From NCBI RefSeq assembly GCF_004000925.1, contig NZ_BIME01000004.1:310001-374000 (forward strand): a DNA stretch of 64,000 nucleotides, given 5' to 3'. The translations under genes and the position numbers were made by a program. Position 1 is the first letter of the stretch. Each line of letters opens with the position of its first letter. Below the pieces are notes generated by a model that made no database searches, was not told the origin of the DNA, and worked only from the letters and a program-made list of their open reading frames with translations. Below, in pieces: positions 7,375 through 16,051 of the stretch. Source of the stretch: Paenibacillus illinoisensis NBRC 15959. GTDB lineage: Bacteria > Bacillota > Bacilli > Paenibacillales > Paenibacillaceae.

Positions 7375-9066
7375 ATGGAGAAGACGGATGCCTGTATTGT
7401 TCAACGGGATTTTACGATTTTGCTGGAAGTGGGTCATCCGGGATTCGAGCAGGCACGGACACGACTAAGCGTATTCGCCGAACTTGTAAAGACGCCGGAG
7501 GGGTTTCATACCTATCGCATGACATCATTATCCCTGTGGAATGCTGCAGCACTCGGATGGAGTGCGGAACAAGTTGTTAGCAGTCTAGAGTCCGTTTCTC
7601 GCTGGAATGTACCCGCAGCACTTGTGCAGGATATTCGGAGAATTGTAAAACAATACGGAAAATTGAAGCTGCATTGGGAACAGGATCACCAGCACCTGCG
7701 TCTGGTTGGAGACAGTGAACAACTGCTTGATGAATTAAGCGGGCTCAAAACCATTGCGGCCTTTCGGATGGAGCGTGTTGCCCGGGATGAGCTTGTCGTT
7801 CGCGGAGAACAGCGGGGCTTGCTCAAGCAAGAATTGACGCGTCTGGGCTACCCTGTACTTGATTATGCAGGCTATCGCCCCGGAACACGTCTTCCGTTTG
7901 GTTGGAAGAATGAAAAGAATACGCATCATGAAACTGAAGTGGATCAGAAAGCCTTTGAACTGCGTTCTTATCAGAAAGAAGCTGTAGACGCTTTTGAGGG
8001 AAGTGAGGGCATGGGAGGGAGCGGGCTGCTCGTGCTGCCTTGTGGAGCTGGAAAAACAGTCATTGGCATGGCTGTGCTTGAACGTCTTCAATGTGAATGC
8101 CTCATCCTGACTTCCAATACGACCTCTGTGCGGCAGTGGATTCAGGAATTACAGGATAAAACTACCCTTACTTCGGATCAAATCGGGGAGTACTCCGGTC
8201 AGAAAAAACAGGTTCGGCCTGTCACGGTGGCTACGTATCAGATTCTTACACATAGAAAATCCAAAGATTCCGATTTTACTCACATTAAATTGCTGAGTGA
8301 GCGGGAATGGGGACTCATCATTTATGATGAGGTGCATTTGTTACCTGCACCTGTCTTCCGGGCAACTGCGGATATTCAAGCTACGCGAAGACTGGGATTG
8401 ACGGCAACCTTGGTGAGGGAAGATGGATGTGAACAGGATGTATTCTCCCTCATTGGTCCTAAACTCTATGATATGCCGTGGAAAGAGCTCGAGCGGCAAG
8501 GGTGGATTGCCAATGTGCAGTGTCAGGAGATACGTGTTCCTTTTTCAACAGATCTGAAAACGACCTATCTGGAGGCAGAAGGAAAACATCAGTTTCGTCT
8601 TGCAGCGGAAAATCCCGCTAAGCTACAAGTGATCAGACGATTACTGCGTCAACATGATGGTTTGCCTGCACTTGTGATCGGTCAGTATCTGGACCAGCTC
8701 GAAACCATTGCCCGGGAAATTGACGCTCCGCTGATCTCGGGTACGATGTCACAGCACGAAAGGGTAAAGTGGTTCGAATCCTTTCGGCGGGGCGAAATTA
8801 AAACCATTGTAGTTTCCAAGGTGGCGAATTTTGCTATCGATCTTCCTGACGCTGCTGTTGCACTTGAGATATCGGGAAGTTATGGTTCCAGGCAGGAAGA
8901 GGCTCAGCGACTGGGCAGGATTTTAAGGCCTAAGCCTGGTGACAATAGAGCATATTTCTATGCGCTGGTATCAGAGGATAGCAAGGAACAGGAGTTTGCA
9001 TTGCGCCGTCAGATGTTTTTGGTCGAGCAGGGATATGAATACTCCATAATACATGAACATACTTAA
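7375..9066 (+). CDS. XPB-type DNA helicase (SF2), bacterial XPB homologue
   Basis: This 563-aa ATP-dependent helicase resembles archaeal/bacterial XPB. Residues 1-80 form an N-terminal domain, and about 105-180 a small damage-recognition-like domain. The helicase core starts near 195 with Walker A PCGAGKT (222-228), DEVH box (318-321) and motif III LTATLVRED (342-350), where the RED residues are the XPB signature. The second RecA lobe ends with the Arg-finger region QEEAQRLGRILRPK. The ATG at 7375 follows GGAGGAG; an earlier in-frame ATG at 7321 lacks a site. It is followed after 48 bp by a partner protein with an XPB-associated domain, so the pair is probably one unit. XPB opens DNA in nucleotide excision repair in archaea and eukaryotes; its bacterial role is less clear. 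Confidence 0.9.
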   Translation: MEKTDACIVQRDFTILLEVGHPGFEQARTRLSVFAELVKTPEGFHTYRMTSLSLWNAAALGWSAEQVVSSLESVSRWNVPAALVQDIRRIVKQYGKLKLHWEQDHQHLRLVGDSEQLLDELSGLKTIAAFRMERVARDELVVRGEQRGLLKQELTRLGYPVLDYAGYRPGTRLPFGWKNEKNTHHETEVDQKAFELRSYQKEAVDAFEGSEGMGGSGLLVLPCGAGKTVIGMAVLERLQCECLILTSNTTSVRQWIQELQDKTTLTSDQIGEYSGQKKQVRPVTVATYQILTHRKSKDSDFTHIKLLSEREWGLIIYDEVHLLPAPVFRATADIQATRRLGLTATLVREDGCEQDVFSLIGPKLYDMPWKELERQGWIANVQCQEIRVPFSTDLKTTYLEAEGKHQFRLAAENPAKLQVIRRLLRQHDGLPALVIGQYLDQLETIAREIDAPLISGTMSQHERVKWFESFRRGEIKTIVVSKVANFAIDLPDAAVALEISGSYGSRQEEAQRLGRILRPKPGDNRAYFYALVSEDSKEQEFALRRQMFLVEQGYEYSIIHEHT

Positions 9067-9114
9067 GTCACCATTAATCGTTAGCGTGGGAAAAGGAAAG
9101 GCGGGAGCATTGTA

Positions 9115-10920
9115 ATGCATGGACATGAAGCAGTGGATATCGATGAAATAATGGAACTGTCAGCCACAGAACATTCGGTACTTGGTGCTCTTTTTCACAA
9201 ACATGCGTGTCAACCCTTTTCAGTAATGATGACCACCACTGAGTCTGCGGAAGAAGGATTGAGCGGGGCGGAAGCCAGGTTAGGTTTTATGCGCCTAAGA
9301 CAAAAAGGGTGGATCGAAGCGGTTCGCAAAACTTGGGGAGAGAACCTATACTACATTCCGCTGCGTTATATCCCTGCATTAACCGTAGCCTACGCAAATA
9401 GAGTCGGAAAACATCCATTTTTAATACATGAACAGGATCAGAAGGAATCTAGAACCCAGATGGTCAGTAGTGATCAAATTCACGTTATTCGTGAAGCAAG
9501 GCCTGATATCGCTGCCGAAATCATTCATCTATTGGCCTGGATACCAAGAGAAGGGCTTACATTGACGAATAAAGGTACGATTCACAAGAGAATGCTGCAG
9601 CGGTTGAGCGCTTTGACTCATTTATGCCCTGATGACTTTGCCGGATTGAATTTAAACTACGAACATCCGGATATCTACCCTGTTCATGTCGCCATTATGC
9701 TGGATATGCTGCTTGCTTTGGGGCTTCTCCATAAGGATCAAGAGAAAATAAGGGTACATGATGAGACTCTGAGTCACTGGTTAGAGCAGCCGTGGTCGTG
9801 TATGCATCGCGAGATATTCAAGGTGTGCATGGAACGATATGGTGTAACCAGTCCTGCAGAACAACATTTTCGCTATCGCCTGGTCTTGCTCGGTAAAGGA
9901 CAGGAGACCTGGTTCAATATTTCAGATCTGATTCCGCATTTCAAGGGCAGTGGCAGTGATACCGGGCTTCCTGGATATATCCAGAGCTGGCTAAACGCAC
10001 TGGCTGGATGGGGGTACGGAGAGAGTGGTGAAAAAGCATCGGGTGATTTGTTTTTTCGCTGGTTGGTTGAGCCTGAGGAGCTGTTGCCCTTGAAAGTACA
10101 GCAGGAACTGGACAGAGCTAAGAATGTTTTCTTCGTACAGCCTGATTTCGAAATTATGGTCCCGGCAGAGGTAGTCCCGCAGGTCCGCTGGAAAATAGAG
10201 CACTGCGCCGAACTGCTGAGCTGTGATCGCATGAGCATCTACCGTGTGACCAAAGAACAAATTGTAAATGCGTCACATCGCGGGTTTACGTCTGACAAGG
10301 TGGTGGAATTTCTGCGCCGTTATGCTGCCACGGGAGTCCCCGAGCATGTGTATCACGCGATTCAACAGTGGGGAAATGAGTGGGAGCGATTAAAGGCACA
10401 GCGTGGGGGAAATGCAGAGAAAATACAAAGTATACAGCCGACCGATTTCATATGCAGCGAGGGGTCAGGGGAGGATAAGAGTACTGAGATTCACAAGCAT
10501 GAGCCAAGGGATGGGCTTAGCGGTTTACGAGAAAGTTTTTATGTGCATGGCAGGCAGGGCTTGATTCAAAATGAACCGGATAGGGCATCTTCGTATACAC
10601 AAGGACAGCCGATAGTGGAGCAGTCGGATGATTTACCCGCATTCGGCTCCATTCCCGACATGTGGCATAACGATTGGCGGCGATATCATATGTCCACGAC
10701 ACGTCAGATTACGGCAAAAGCGATAGAATGGCAGACCAAGCTGGGACTGAGAAACGAACAGTCCGAGGTATACATTATTCCGGATCAAATTCAAGGACAG
10801 GACGATTGGACGCTGACAGGCTGGATTGTACCTGGGGCAGACGAGAGGACAATAGAACGGTGCACCATTTCACCCATGGATTGGGACAAGATCAGATTAA
10901 TCGTTCCGGAGCAGATCTGA
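9115..10920 (+). CDS. Helicase-associated (XPB/Ssl2 N-terminal-like domain) protein
   Basis: This 601-aa protein has no helicase motifs of its own. Residues about 338-425 (beginning FFVQPDFEIMVPAEVV and continuing through LLSCDRMSIYRVTKEQ) match the helicase-associated domain found at the N-terminus of XPB/Ssl2. The first 330 residues are helical with winged-helix-like character (SGAEARLGFMRLRQKGWIEAV). Residues 430-500 are polar and low in order. The C-terminal 60 residues are Trp-rich. Such proteins are encoded next to bacterial XPB and are assumed to bind or regulate it; archaea use the nuclease Bax1 in a similar position. No nuclease motif is visible here. Confidence 0.75.
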   Translation: MHGHEAVDIDEIMELSATEHSVLGALFHKHACQPFSVMMTTTESAEEGLSGAEARLGFMRLRQKGWIEAVRKTWGENLYYIPLRYIPALTVAYANRVGKHPFLIHEQDQKESRTQMVSSDQIHVIREARPDIAAEIIHLLAWIPREGLTLTNKGTIHKRMLQRLSALTHLCPDDFAGLNLNYEHPDIYPVHVAIMLDMLLALGLLHKDQEKIRVHDETLSHWLEQPWSCMHREIFKVCMERYGVTSPAEQHFRYRLVLLGKGQETWFNISDLIPHFKGSGSDTGLPGYIQSWLNALAGWGYGESGEKASGDLFFRWLVEPEELLPLKVQQELDRAKNVFFVQPDFEIMVPAEVVPQVRWKIEHCAELLSCDRMSIYRVTKEQIVNASHRGFTSDKVVEFLRRYAATGVPEHVYHAIQQWGNEWERLKAQRGGNAEKIQSIQPTDFICSEGSGEDKSTEIHKHEPRDGLSGLRESFYVHGRQGLIQNEPDRASSYTQGQPIVEQSDDLPAFGSIPDMWHNDWRRYHMSTTRQITAKAIEWQTKLGLRNEQSEVYIIPDQIQGQDDWTLTGWIVPGADERTIERCTISPMDWDKIRLIVPEQI

Positions 10921-10980
10921 AGCAGGAAGAGCTTATGTTCCCCTATTTTCTATTTGCAGGAAAAACTCTTCTTAACTACC

Positions 10981-10997
10981 GGGGGATATGCTATGAT
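10981..10997 (+). promoter_or_regulatory. Extended -10 promoter candidate for ylbF
   Basis: TGCTATGAT (-10 TATGAT at 10992-10997 with extended TG) lies 50 bp upstream of the ylbF start. The -35 is poor. Confidence 0.4.
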
Positions 10998-11046
10998 AAA
11001 GTAGTCTACCTTACGTAGAACTTTATATATAGATAGGATGAATTTC

Positions 11047-11487
11047 ATGAGCGTAGCGGAATTGAACACGGTCGATATGGCCCAAGTGTTGACGGGCGCA
11101 TATGAACTGGGCGACATGATTAACCAATCTGCCGAAGTATCGGATTATTTATATTGGAAGCAGCAAGTTGAGAGCAATCCGGAGGTTCAAGCGGGAATAC
11201 GCAAGCTGGAAGCCAAAAAGGAACTGTTTGAAGAAACACAGCGTTTTGGACACTTCCACCCGGATTATCATGCTGCAAAAGACCAGGTGAAGGCTCTGGA
11301 ACAGGAACTGGAACAAATTGAGGCAGTAGCTCGCTTTAAGCAGGCGGAGAGAGCACTCGATGAAATGCTTCACCAGATGTCTGAAACCATTGCTTATGCA
11401 GTCTCTACCACAATCAAGGTTCCGAGCAATGACCCGAACCCCAAAGGTGGCGGCTGTGGAAGTGGCGGCAAGTGCAGCTGCGGTTAA
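11047..11487 (+). CDS. ylbF: YlbF (RicF), RNase Y-associated regulator
   Basis: This 146-aa helical protein matches YlbF, including the RFGHFHPDYHAAKDQVK segment and the conserved KVPSNDPN stretch. It ends with the Cys/Gly-rich tail GGGCGSGGKCSCG (C-terminus) seen in B. subtilis YlbF. There YlbF, YmcA and YaaT form a complex that binds Fe-S clusters, modulates RNase Y processing of operon mRNAs, and is needed for competence, biofilm formation and sporulation. The ATG at 11047 has AGGA upstream; an in-frame ATG at 11038 is adjacent to it without a site. The neighbouring ylbG supports the assignment. Confidence 0.92.
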   Translation: MSVAELNTVDMAQVLTGAYELGDMINQSAEVSDYLYWKQQVESNPEVQAGIRKLEAKKELFEETQRFGHFHPDYHAAKDQVKALEQELEQIEAVARFKQAERALDEMLHQMSETIAYAVSTTIKVPSNDPNPKGGGCGSGGKCSCG

Positions 11488-11515
11488 CTGAATTCCGAAT
11501 GAATTAAAATCCATA

Positions 11516-11548
11516 TAGACCGGACCTTCTCCTCGAAGCGTCCGGTCT
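11516..11548 (+). other. Hairpin between ylbF and ylbG
   Basis: AGACCGGAC and GTCCGGTCT form a 9-bp stem, but no T run follows. It may be an attenuator or mRNA-stabilising hairpin rather than a full terminator. Confidence 0.5.
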
Positions 11549-11571
11549 CCATTATAAGAAGGGCGGGGAAA

Positions 11572-11838
11572 ATGATGTTTGCGGAAAGGACAGGATTTAT
11601 TATTTGGGTTAGTGATCTAAAAGCAGCCCGCAATCTCGAAAAGTATGGTACCGTTCATTACATTTCCCGCCGTATGCATTATGTCGTCATGTATGTTAAT
11701 GCAGAGCGGGCTGAAGATACGATGAAAAATGTGAAGCGGCTGTCCTATGTGCGCAAGATTGAAAGATCTTACCGTAATGAAATCAAGACAGAGTATGCCA
11801 GTAAAACGATGGACAAAACAAGTTTTTACGGGATTTAA
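11572..11838 (+). CDS. ylbG: YlbG family protein (DUF2129)
   Basis: This 88-aa protein has the family pattern RTGFIIWVSDLKAARNLEKYG at the N-terminus, a central YISRRMHYVVMYVN strand pair and a basic VKRLSYVRKIERSYR segment. Function is unknown; it follows ylbF in many Bacilli. GGCGGGG lies about 6 bp before tandem ATG codons, so the start could be 11572 or 11575. It ends in a terminator after about 70 bp. Confidence 0.88.
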   Translation: MMFAERTGFIIWVSDLKAARNLEKYGTVHYISRRMHYVVMYVNAERAEDTMKNVKRLSYVRKIERSYRNEIKTEYASKTMDKTSFYGI

Positions 11839-11910
11839 AATATACAGTCTTCAACGTTAGTGATTTGGTGGAACTGGACATAAGGGCGGAATAATAAAAC
11901 ATATTTGATC

Positions 11911-11940
11911 AAAGGTCGCCTTCATGGCGACCTTTTCTTT
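11911..11940 (+). terminator. Terminator after ylbG
   Basis: AAGGTCGCC/GGCGACCTT stem followed by TTTCTTTT. Confidence 0.8.
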
Positions 11941-12121
11941 TGGGGATTATACTTCGATCCACCTGCAAGAACGTGGTACATATGAACAGTAGGTAAATAC
12001 CGACCATGAAGAAATCATAGAAGTACTAAGTGAAGGCAGGATCATGTTATTGAATTGTTAATTAAGATAACATTAAAAGAGTGAATTTATCGAAAATAAG
12101 TAAACGTGATGTAAAATAAAT

Positions 12122-12133
12122 CGTGTACACACG
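12122..12133. promoter_or_regulatory. Candidate operator CGTGT-N2-ACACG (copy 1)
   Basis: CGTGTACACACG has perfect 5-bp inverted arms. The same arms with a different 2-bp centre occur at 18440-18451 upstream of the GH29 operon. It overlaps the expected +1 region of the -10-like TAAAAT at 12112. Confidence 0.5.
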
Positions 12134-12166
12134 AAATTTTCAATTGGTAATTTTCCACTTTTGCAA

Positions 12167-12181
12167 TTGTAATCGCTTTCT
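12167..12181 (+). promoter_or_regulatory. cre site (CcpA binding)
   Basis: TTGTAATCGCTTTCT fits every position of the low-GC Gram-positive cre consensus WTGNAANCGNWWNCW. It lies downstream of the putative promoter and upstream of the sugar permease, a typical position for catabolite repression by roadblock. Confidence 0.7.
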
Positions 12182-12416
12182 TATGGTCGAAAACAACACA
12201 TTTATGAATTGTTAAACTGGAGGAGAAACGTTAAAAAACCTTGTTGTATCAATGTTTATTGGGCCTGACAAAATGACATATTTACGAAAAAATGCGTGAT
12301 CCCCTATTGTTAAACTACAGCTGCGCCAACAAAACTAACATGCAACATGAATGCTCCAACGTTTTCCTGCAGCGTATGACCCAAACATGAGAAGCGACAG
12401 AAGGAGGCGATCCTGT

Positions 12417-13376
12417 GTGCAGGAAGTAAAAACGGCCAATCGGCAGCAGACATTATACAAGCCGAACATCAGTAGAAAGCGATGGCAAAAGGTCTGGAGA
12501 AACTGGCAACTGTATTTGTTTATTGCACCCGCATTTCTGTATTTTCTCATCTTTCATTACGGACCCATGTACGGCATCCAGATTGCGTTCAAAAATTACA
12601 ATCCGGTACGCGGAGTATTTGGGAGTCCTTGGGTAGGTTTTGATCATTTTGTAAGGTTCTTTGAATCCTATTATTTCTGGGATTTGATGTGGAACACACT
12701 GGCGATCAGTTTGTATGAGCTGGCTGTCGGGTTTCCGATTCCGATTATTCTGGCTCTGGCGTTTAATGAACTGAAGCATAAACGTTTCAAAAAGCTGGTC
12801 CAAACCGTCACTTATGCACCTCATTTTATCTCAGTTGTCGTGATGGTTGGGATGGTGATTGCTTTCCTCTCTCCATCAACCGGAATCCTGATCCGTTTCG
12901 TGGAATGGATGGGAATAGATGCACCCTCATTTCTGACAAGCCCTGCATGGTTTAAGACGGTATACGTTCTCTCCGGCGTATGGCAAAGTGCGGGCTGGGG
13001 AACGATCATTTACCTTGCTGCGTTGTCTGGAGTGGATCCTGGCTTGCATGAAGCAGCAATTATAGACGGGGCAAACCGACTGCAGCGTATCCGGCACATT
13101 AACATTCCCGTGCTGGTACCAACCATGACCATCCTGCTCATTCTGAACATGGGGAGTCTGCTGGGGGTAGGGTTTGAGAAGATCCTTCTGATGCAGAACC
13201 CACTGAACATGGAATCTTCCGATGTCATATCCACTTTCGTATACCGTTCAGGTCTTGAAAATGCCCAGTACAGCTTCTCTACCGCTGTCGGCTTGTTTAA
13301 CTCTGTAATTAATGCGTTTTTGCTCGTTACCGTCAACCAAATCGTACGCAAGACGAGCGAGAACAGTCTGTGGTAA
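12417..13376 (+). CDS. Carbohydrate ABC transporter permease, LplB/UgpA-like
   Basis: This 319-aa membrane permease has about six transmembrane helices after a cytoplasmic basic N-terminus (first helix about residues 25-47). The EAA loop that docks the ATPase is visible as EAAIIDGANRLQRIRHINIPVL. It belongs to the LplB-type permeases that pair with a YtcP/LplC-type second permease and a large lipoprotein. The GTG at 12417 is chosen because AAGGAGG lies 9 bp upstream; in-frame ATGs further upstream lack sites. It is first in an operon of two permeases and a binding protein. Confidence 0.88.
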   Translation: MQEVKTANRQQTLYKPNISRKRWQKVWRNWQLYLFIAPAFLYFLIFHYGPMYGIQIAFKNYNPVRGVFGSPWVGFDHFVRFFESYYFWDLMWNTLAISLYELAVGFPIPIILALAFNELKHKRFKKLVQTVTYAPHFISVVVMVGMVIAFLSPSTGILIRFVEWMGIDAPSFLTSPAWFKTVYVLSGVWQSAGWGTIIYLAALSGVDPGLHEAAIIDGANRLQRIRHINIPVLVPTMTILLILNMGSLLGVGFEKILLMQNPLNMESSDVISTFVYRSGLENAQYSFSTAVGLFNSVINAFLLVTVNQIVRKTSENSLW

Positions 13377-13389
13377 AGGAGGAGGCTGA

Positions 13390-14298
13390 ATGTTAACCGG
13401 TATTCAGGAAACGAGACAAGACAAAATTTTTCTAACCTTGAACTACATCTACGTTACGATTGCTTTCCTTCTTGTGGCGTACCCGCTGGTATATATGATT
13501 AGCGCCTCTATCAGCAATCCGAAGGAAGTTGCTTCAGGTGCAATGTGGCTATTTCCAAAAGATATCACGTTTGAAGGTTATGAGCGTGTGCTTCAGGATC
13601 AACGAATCTGGTCAGGCTACGCAAATACGATTCTGTATACGGTTGTCGGTACTGCCGTGAACCTGGCGGTCACCATTCCTGCAGCCTATGCGCTCAGCAG
13701 AAGAGACCTGGTCGGCAGGGGGTTCTTTATGGGCGTCTTTATGTTCACGATGTTCTTCGGCGGAGGACTGGTACCGAGTTATCTGCTGATTAAGGAGCTC
13801 GGCATGATCAACAGCATGTGGGCACTGATTTTGCCTTCCGCAGCTTCGGTATGGAATATCATCGTCTCCCGCACCTTCTTCCAGGGAACGATCCCGAGCG
13901 AGCTTCAGGAGGCTGCACAGATGGACGGTTGTTCTAATTTTAAGCTGTTTTTCAAAATCGTACTGCCATTATCCATGCCGATCATAGCGGTTATGGCGCT
14001 CTTCTACGGAGTAGGTCACTGGAACAGTTATTTTTCAGCAATGATTTATTTGAATGATTCTGCCAAATATCCGCTTCAGCTCGTGTTAAGACAGATTCTT
14101 GTCCTGCAGGAAATGTCAGCGCAAGGCTCCGGCATGATGGACGGCTCATCGGCCTCGGCACTGAATAACAAAGCCGAAGTGGCGGCACTCGTCCGTTATG
14201 CAGTCATTATTGTACCGACACTTCCGGTCATTATCATCTATCCGTTTTTGCAGCGGTACTTCGTTCAGGGTGTCATGATTGGTTCCGTCAAGGGCTGA
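13390..14298 (+). CDS. Carbohydrate ABC transporter permease, LplC/YtcP-like
   Basis: This 302-aa second permease has six predicted membrane helices. Its EAA motif is EAAQMDGCSNFKLFFKIVLP, and the MFGGGLVPSYLL-type segment (FFGGGLVPSYLLIKELG) is characteristic of this subfamily. AAGGAGGAGG precedes the ATG and the gene lies 13 bp after the first permease. No ABC ATPase is encoded nearby. In Bacilli such importers usually share a housekeeping ATPase of the MsmX type. Confidence 0.88.
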   Translation: MLTGIQETRQDKIFLTLNYIYVTIAFLLVAYPLVYMISASISNPKEVASGAMWLFPKDITFEGYERVLQDQRIWSGYANTILYTVVGTAVNLAVTIPAAYALSRRDLVGRGFFMGVFMFTMFFGGGLVPSYLLIKELGMINSMWALILPSAASVWNIIVSRTFFQGTIPSELQEAAQMDGCSNFKLFFKIVLPLSMPIIAVMALFYGVGHWNSYFSAMIYLNDSAKYPLQLVLRQILVLQEMSAQGSGMMDGSSASALNNKAEVAALVRYAVIIVPTLPVIIIYPFLQRYFVQGVMIGSVKG

Positions 14299-14336
14299 TC
14301 TATACCAAATAAATCATCAAAAAGGGAGTTGTTGTC

Positions 14337-15956
14337 ATGAAGAGAGCTCACAAGAAATCAACGGTTCTGTTAAGTCTGATCCTTGCTGCAAGCATGCTTG
14401 CGGCATGCGGAGCATCTCCTGATGGCGGTTCAACCGCTGAACCGGGTACACCGGAAGAGACAGGGGTGAAGCAAGAGGGTTTTCCTATTGTGGAGGAACC
14501 GATCACATTGACCATGATGTCCCAGGATGTAGGCGTGGCAGATTGGAATACCATGCCTGTTATTCAGGAAGCAGAGAAGCTTACCAACATCAAGTTTGAA
14601 TTTCAGCTTACTCCGATTGACAGCTTTGCAACCAAGAAGAACCTTGTCTTTGCAAGTGGAGATTTGCCTGATGTACTGTACGGAGCCGATCTTACACCGG
14701 CAGAGCAGGTGACCTATGGCACCCAAGGCTCACTTATCCCGCTTGAACCTTACATTGATGGGGGATATGCTCCGAACATTAAAAAATTGTTCGATGAGAA
14801 TCCGGATATTCGCAAATCGTTCACAACGCCAGAAGGACACATTTACGCCCTGCCATTCATCGACAGTGCCGCCGTCTGGTATCGCAGCCCCATGTGGTAT
14901 AACGGCAGTATGCTGGAAGCGCTTGGTGTAAAAGAACTGCCAAAAACGACAGAGGAATTGTACGCGCTGCTGAAGCGAGTGAAGACAGAAGATCCGAATG
15001 GCAACGGCAAGGCCGATGAAATTCCACTGACCTCCGTGAAGCTGGATGATCTGCGCATGTATTTTCTGGGCTTCTGGGGCATATATGACCCTGTCGTTTA
15101 CGTAGATAAGCAAGATAAGGTGTTTTATAGCCCGATGCAGGAAGGATACAAGGGATATTTGGAATTTATGAATCGTTTGTGGAAGGAAGATCTGCTGGAT
15201 CACGAAACCTTCTCGCAAACCCCTGAGCAGAAAAAAGCCAAAGGGGAAAACAATCAGATTGCTCTCTTTAACGACTATTACTCCTACTTTACTTTGGGTG
15301 GCGATCCGGATGCGGCAATGAAAAATCCGCTTATGACACCCGTAGCGAGCGATATTGCAGGAACGCCTGTTTACGGTATGCATCCAGGACTCTCTGCTAA
15401 CGGAACATTTGCCATCACAAGTGTGAATGAGCATCCTGAAGCAACCATGCGCTGGATCGATTACTTGTATTCCATCGAGGGACAAACGCTCTTCAATCAA
15501 GGTCCTGAAGGCACGCTGTGGAAGTATACCAACAAAGATACGTATGAAAAAGAATGGCTGCCTGTTCCTGGAGGCGGTGATCGGGAAGAGTACAGAGGCA
15601 CCATTACGCCAAACTTCGGCATGCTGACTCCGGGTCATAACTCACCGGAGCTGACGAATGGTCTGACGACCGAATTTGACGAGTGGATTGCAAAAGAGAA
15701 CGAAGAGAAGCTGATCCCGATCGGTAAAGCACCGTTTCCGAATGCGTATCTGACCAACGAACAGCAGGATGAAGCCTCCGCATTGTTATCTGATCTTGAT
15801 ACGTACGTGAAGCAGATGGAAGCGAAGTTTGTAACCGGGGAAGAGCCATTGTCCAACTGGGACGGCTATGTTGAACAGATGAAGAAAATGGGTGGAGACC
15901 GGATTCAGGAAATCTATCAGGAAGTGTATGATACGTGGAATTCCGCAGGCAAGTAA
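14337..15956 (+). CDS. Sugar ABC transporter substrate-binding lipoprotein, LplA-like
   Basis: This 539-aa extracellular binding protein starts with a basic N-region and hydrophobic core, ending in the lipobox LAAC at residues 21-24; Cys24 would be lipidated. The mature protein shows solute-binding family features (an ASGDLPDVLYG segment and WID(Y)LYSIEGQ near the C-terminal third). The large size is typical of the LplA-type binding proteins of Paenibacillus. AAAGGGAG precedes the ATG. It should deliver oligosaccharides to the two upstream permeases. Ligand identity is inferred only from the neighbouring fucosidase and GH18 genes. Confidence 0.88.
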   Translation: MKRAHKKSTVLLSLILAASMLAACGASPDGGSTAEPGTPEETGVKQEGFPIVEEPITLTMMSQDVGVADWNTMPVIQEAEKLTNIKFEFQLTPIDSFATKKNLVFASGDLPDVLYGADLTPAEQVTYGTQGSLIPLEPYIDGGYAPNIKKLFDENPDIRKSFTTPEGHIYALPFIDSAAVWYRSPMWYNGSMLEALGVKELPKTTEELYALLKRVKTEDPNGNGKADEIPLTSVKLDDLRMYFLGFWGIYDPVVYVDKQDKVFYSPMQEGYKGYLEFMNRLWKEDLLDHETFSQTPEQKKAKGENNQIALFNDYYSYFTLGGDPDAAMKNPLMTPVASDIAGTPVYGMHPGLSANGTFAITSVNEHPEATMRWIDYLYSIEGQTLFNQGPEGTLWKYTNKDTYEKEWLPVPGGGDREEYRGTITPNFGMLTPGHNSPELTNGLTTEFDEWIAKENEEKLIPIGKAPFPNAYLTNEQQDEASALLSDLDTYVKQMEAKFVTGEEPLSNWDGYVEQMKKMGGDRIQEIYQEVYDTWNSAGK

Positions 15957-15998
15957 TCGGATGTGAATCCCCGTTCGCTGCACTCTGAAATAACAGAA

Positions 15999-16044
15999 AA
16001 AAGCCAACATCGACGGCAATCCTGATTGTTCGTCTGTTGGCTTT
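15999..16044. terminator. Bidirectional terminator between the binding protein and the AraC-type regulator
   Basis: AAAGCCAACA(T)CGACGGCAAT pairs with ATTGTTCGTCTGTTGGCTTT around a short loop, flanked by A and T tracts between convergent genes. Confidence 0.8.
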
Positions 16045-16051
16045 CCTGTTA

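Larger units (their letters stand above)
11941..12416. other. Gene-free regulatory region upstream of the sugar ABC operon
   Basis: About 475 bp without a credible ORF, markedly AT-rich from 12040 to 12300. It holds the CGTGT-N2-ACACG repeat (12122-12133) and a cre match (12167-12181). A weak -10-like TAAAAT lies at 12112-12117, just before the repeat. This layout suggests a long 5' leader of over 200 nt for the ABC operon. Confidence 0.6.
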
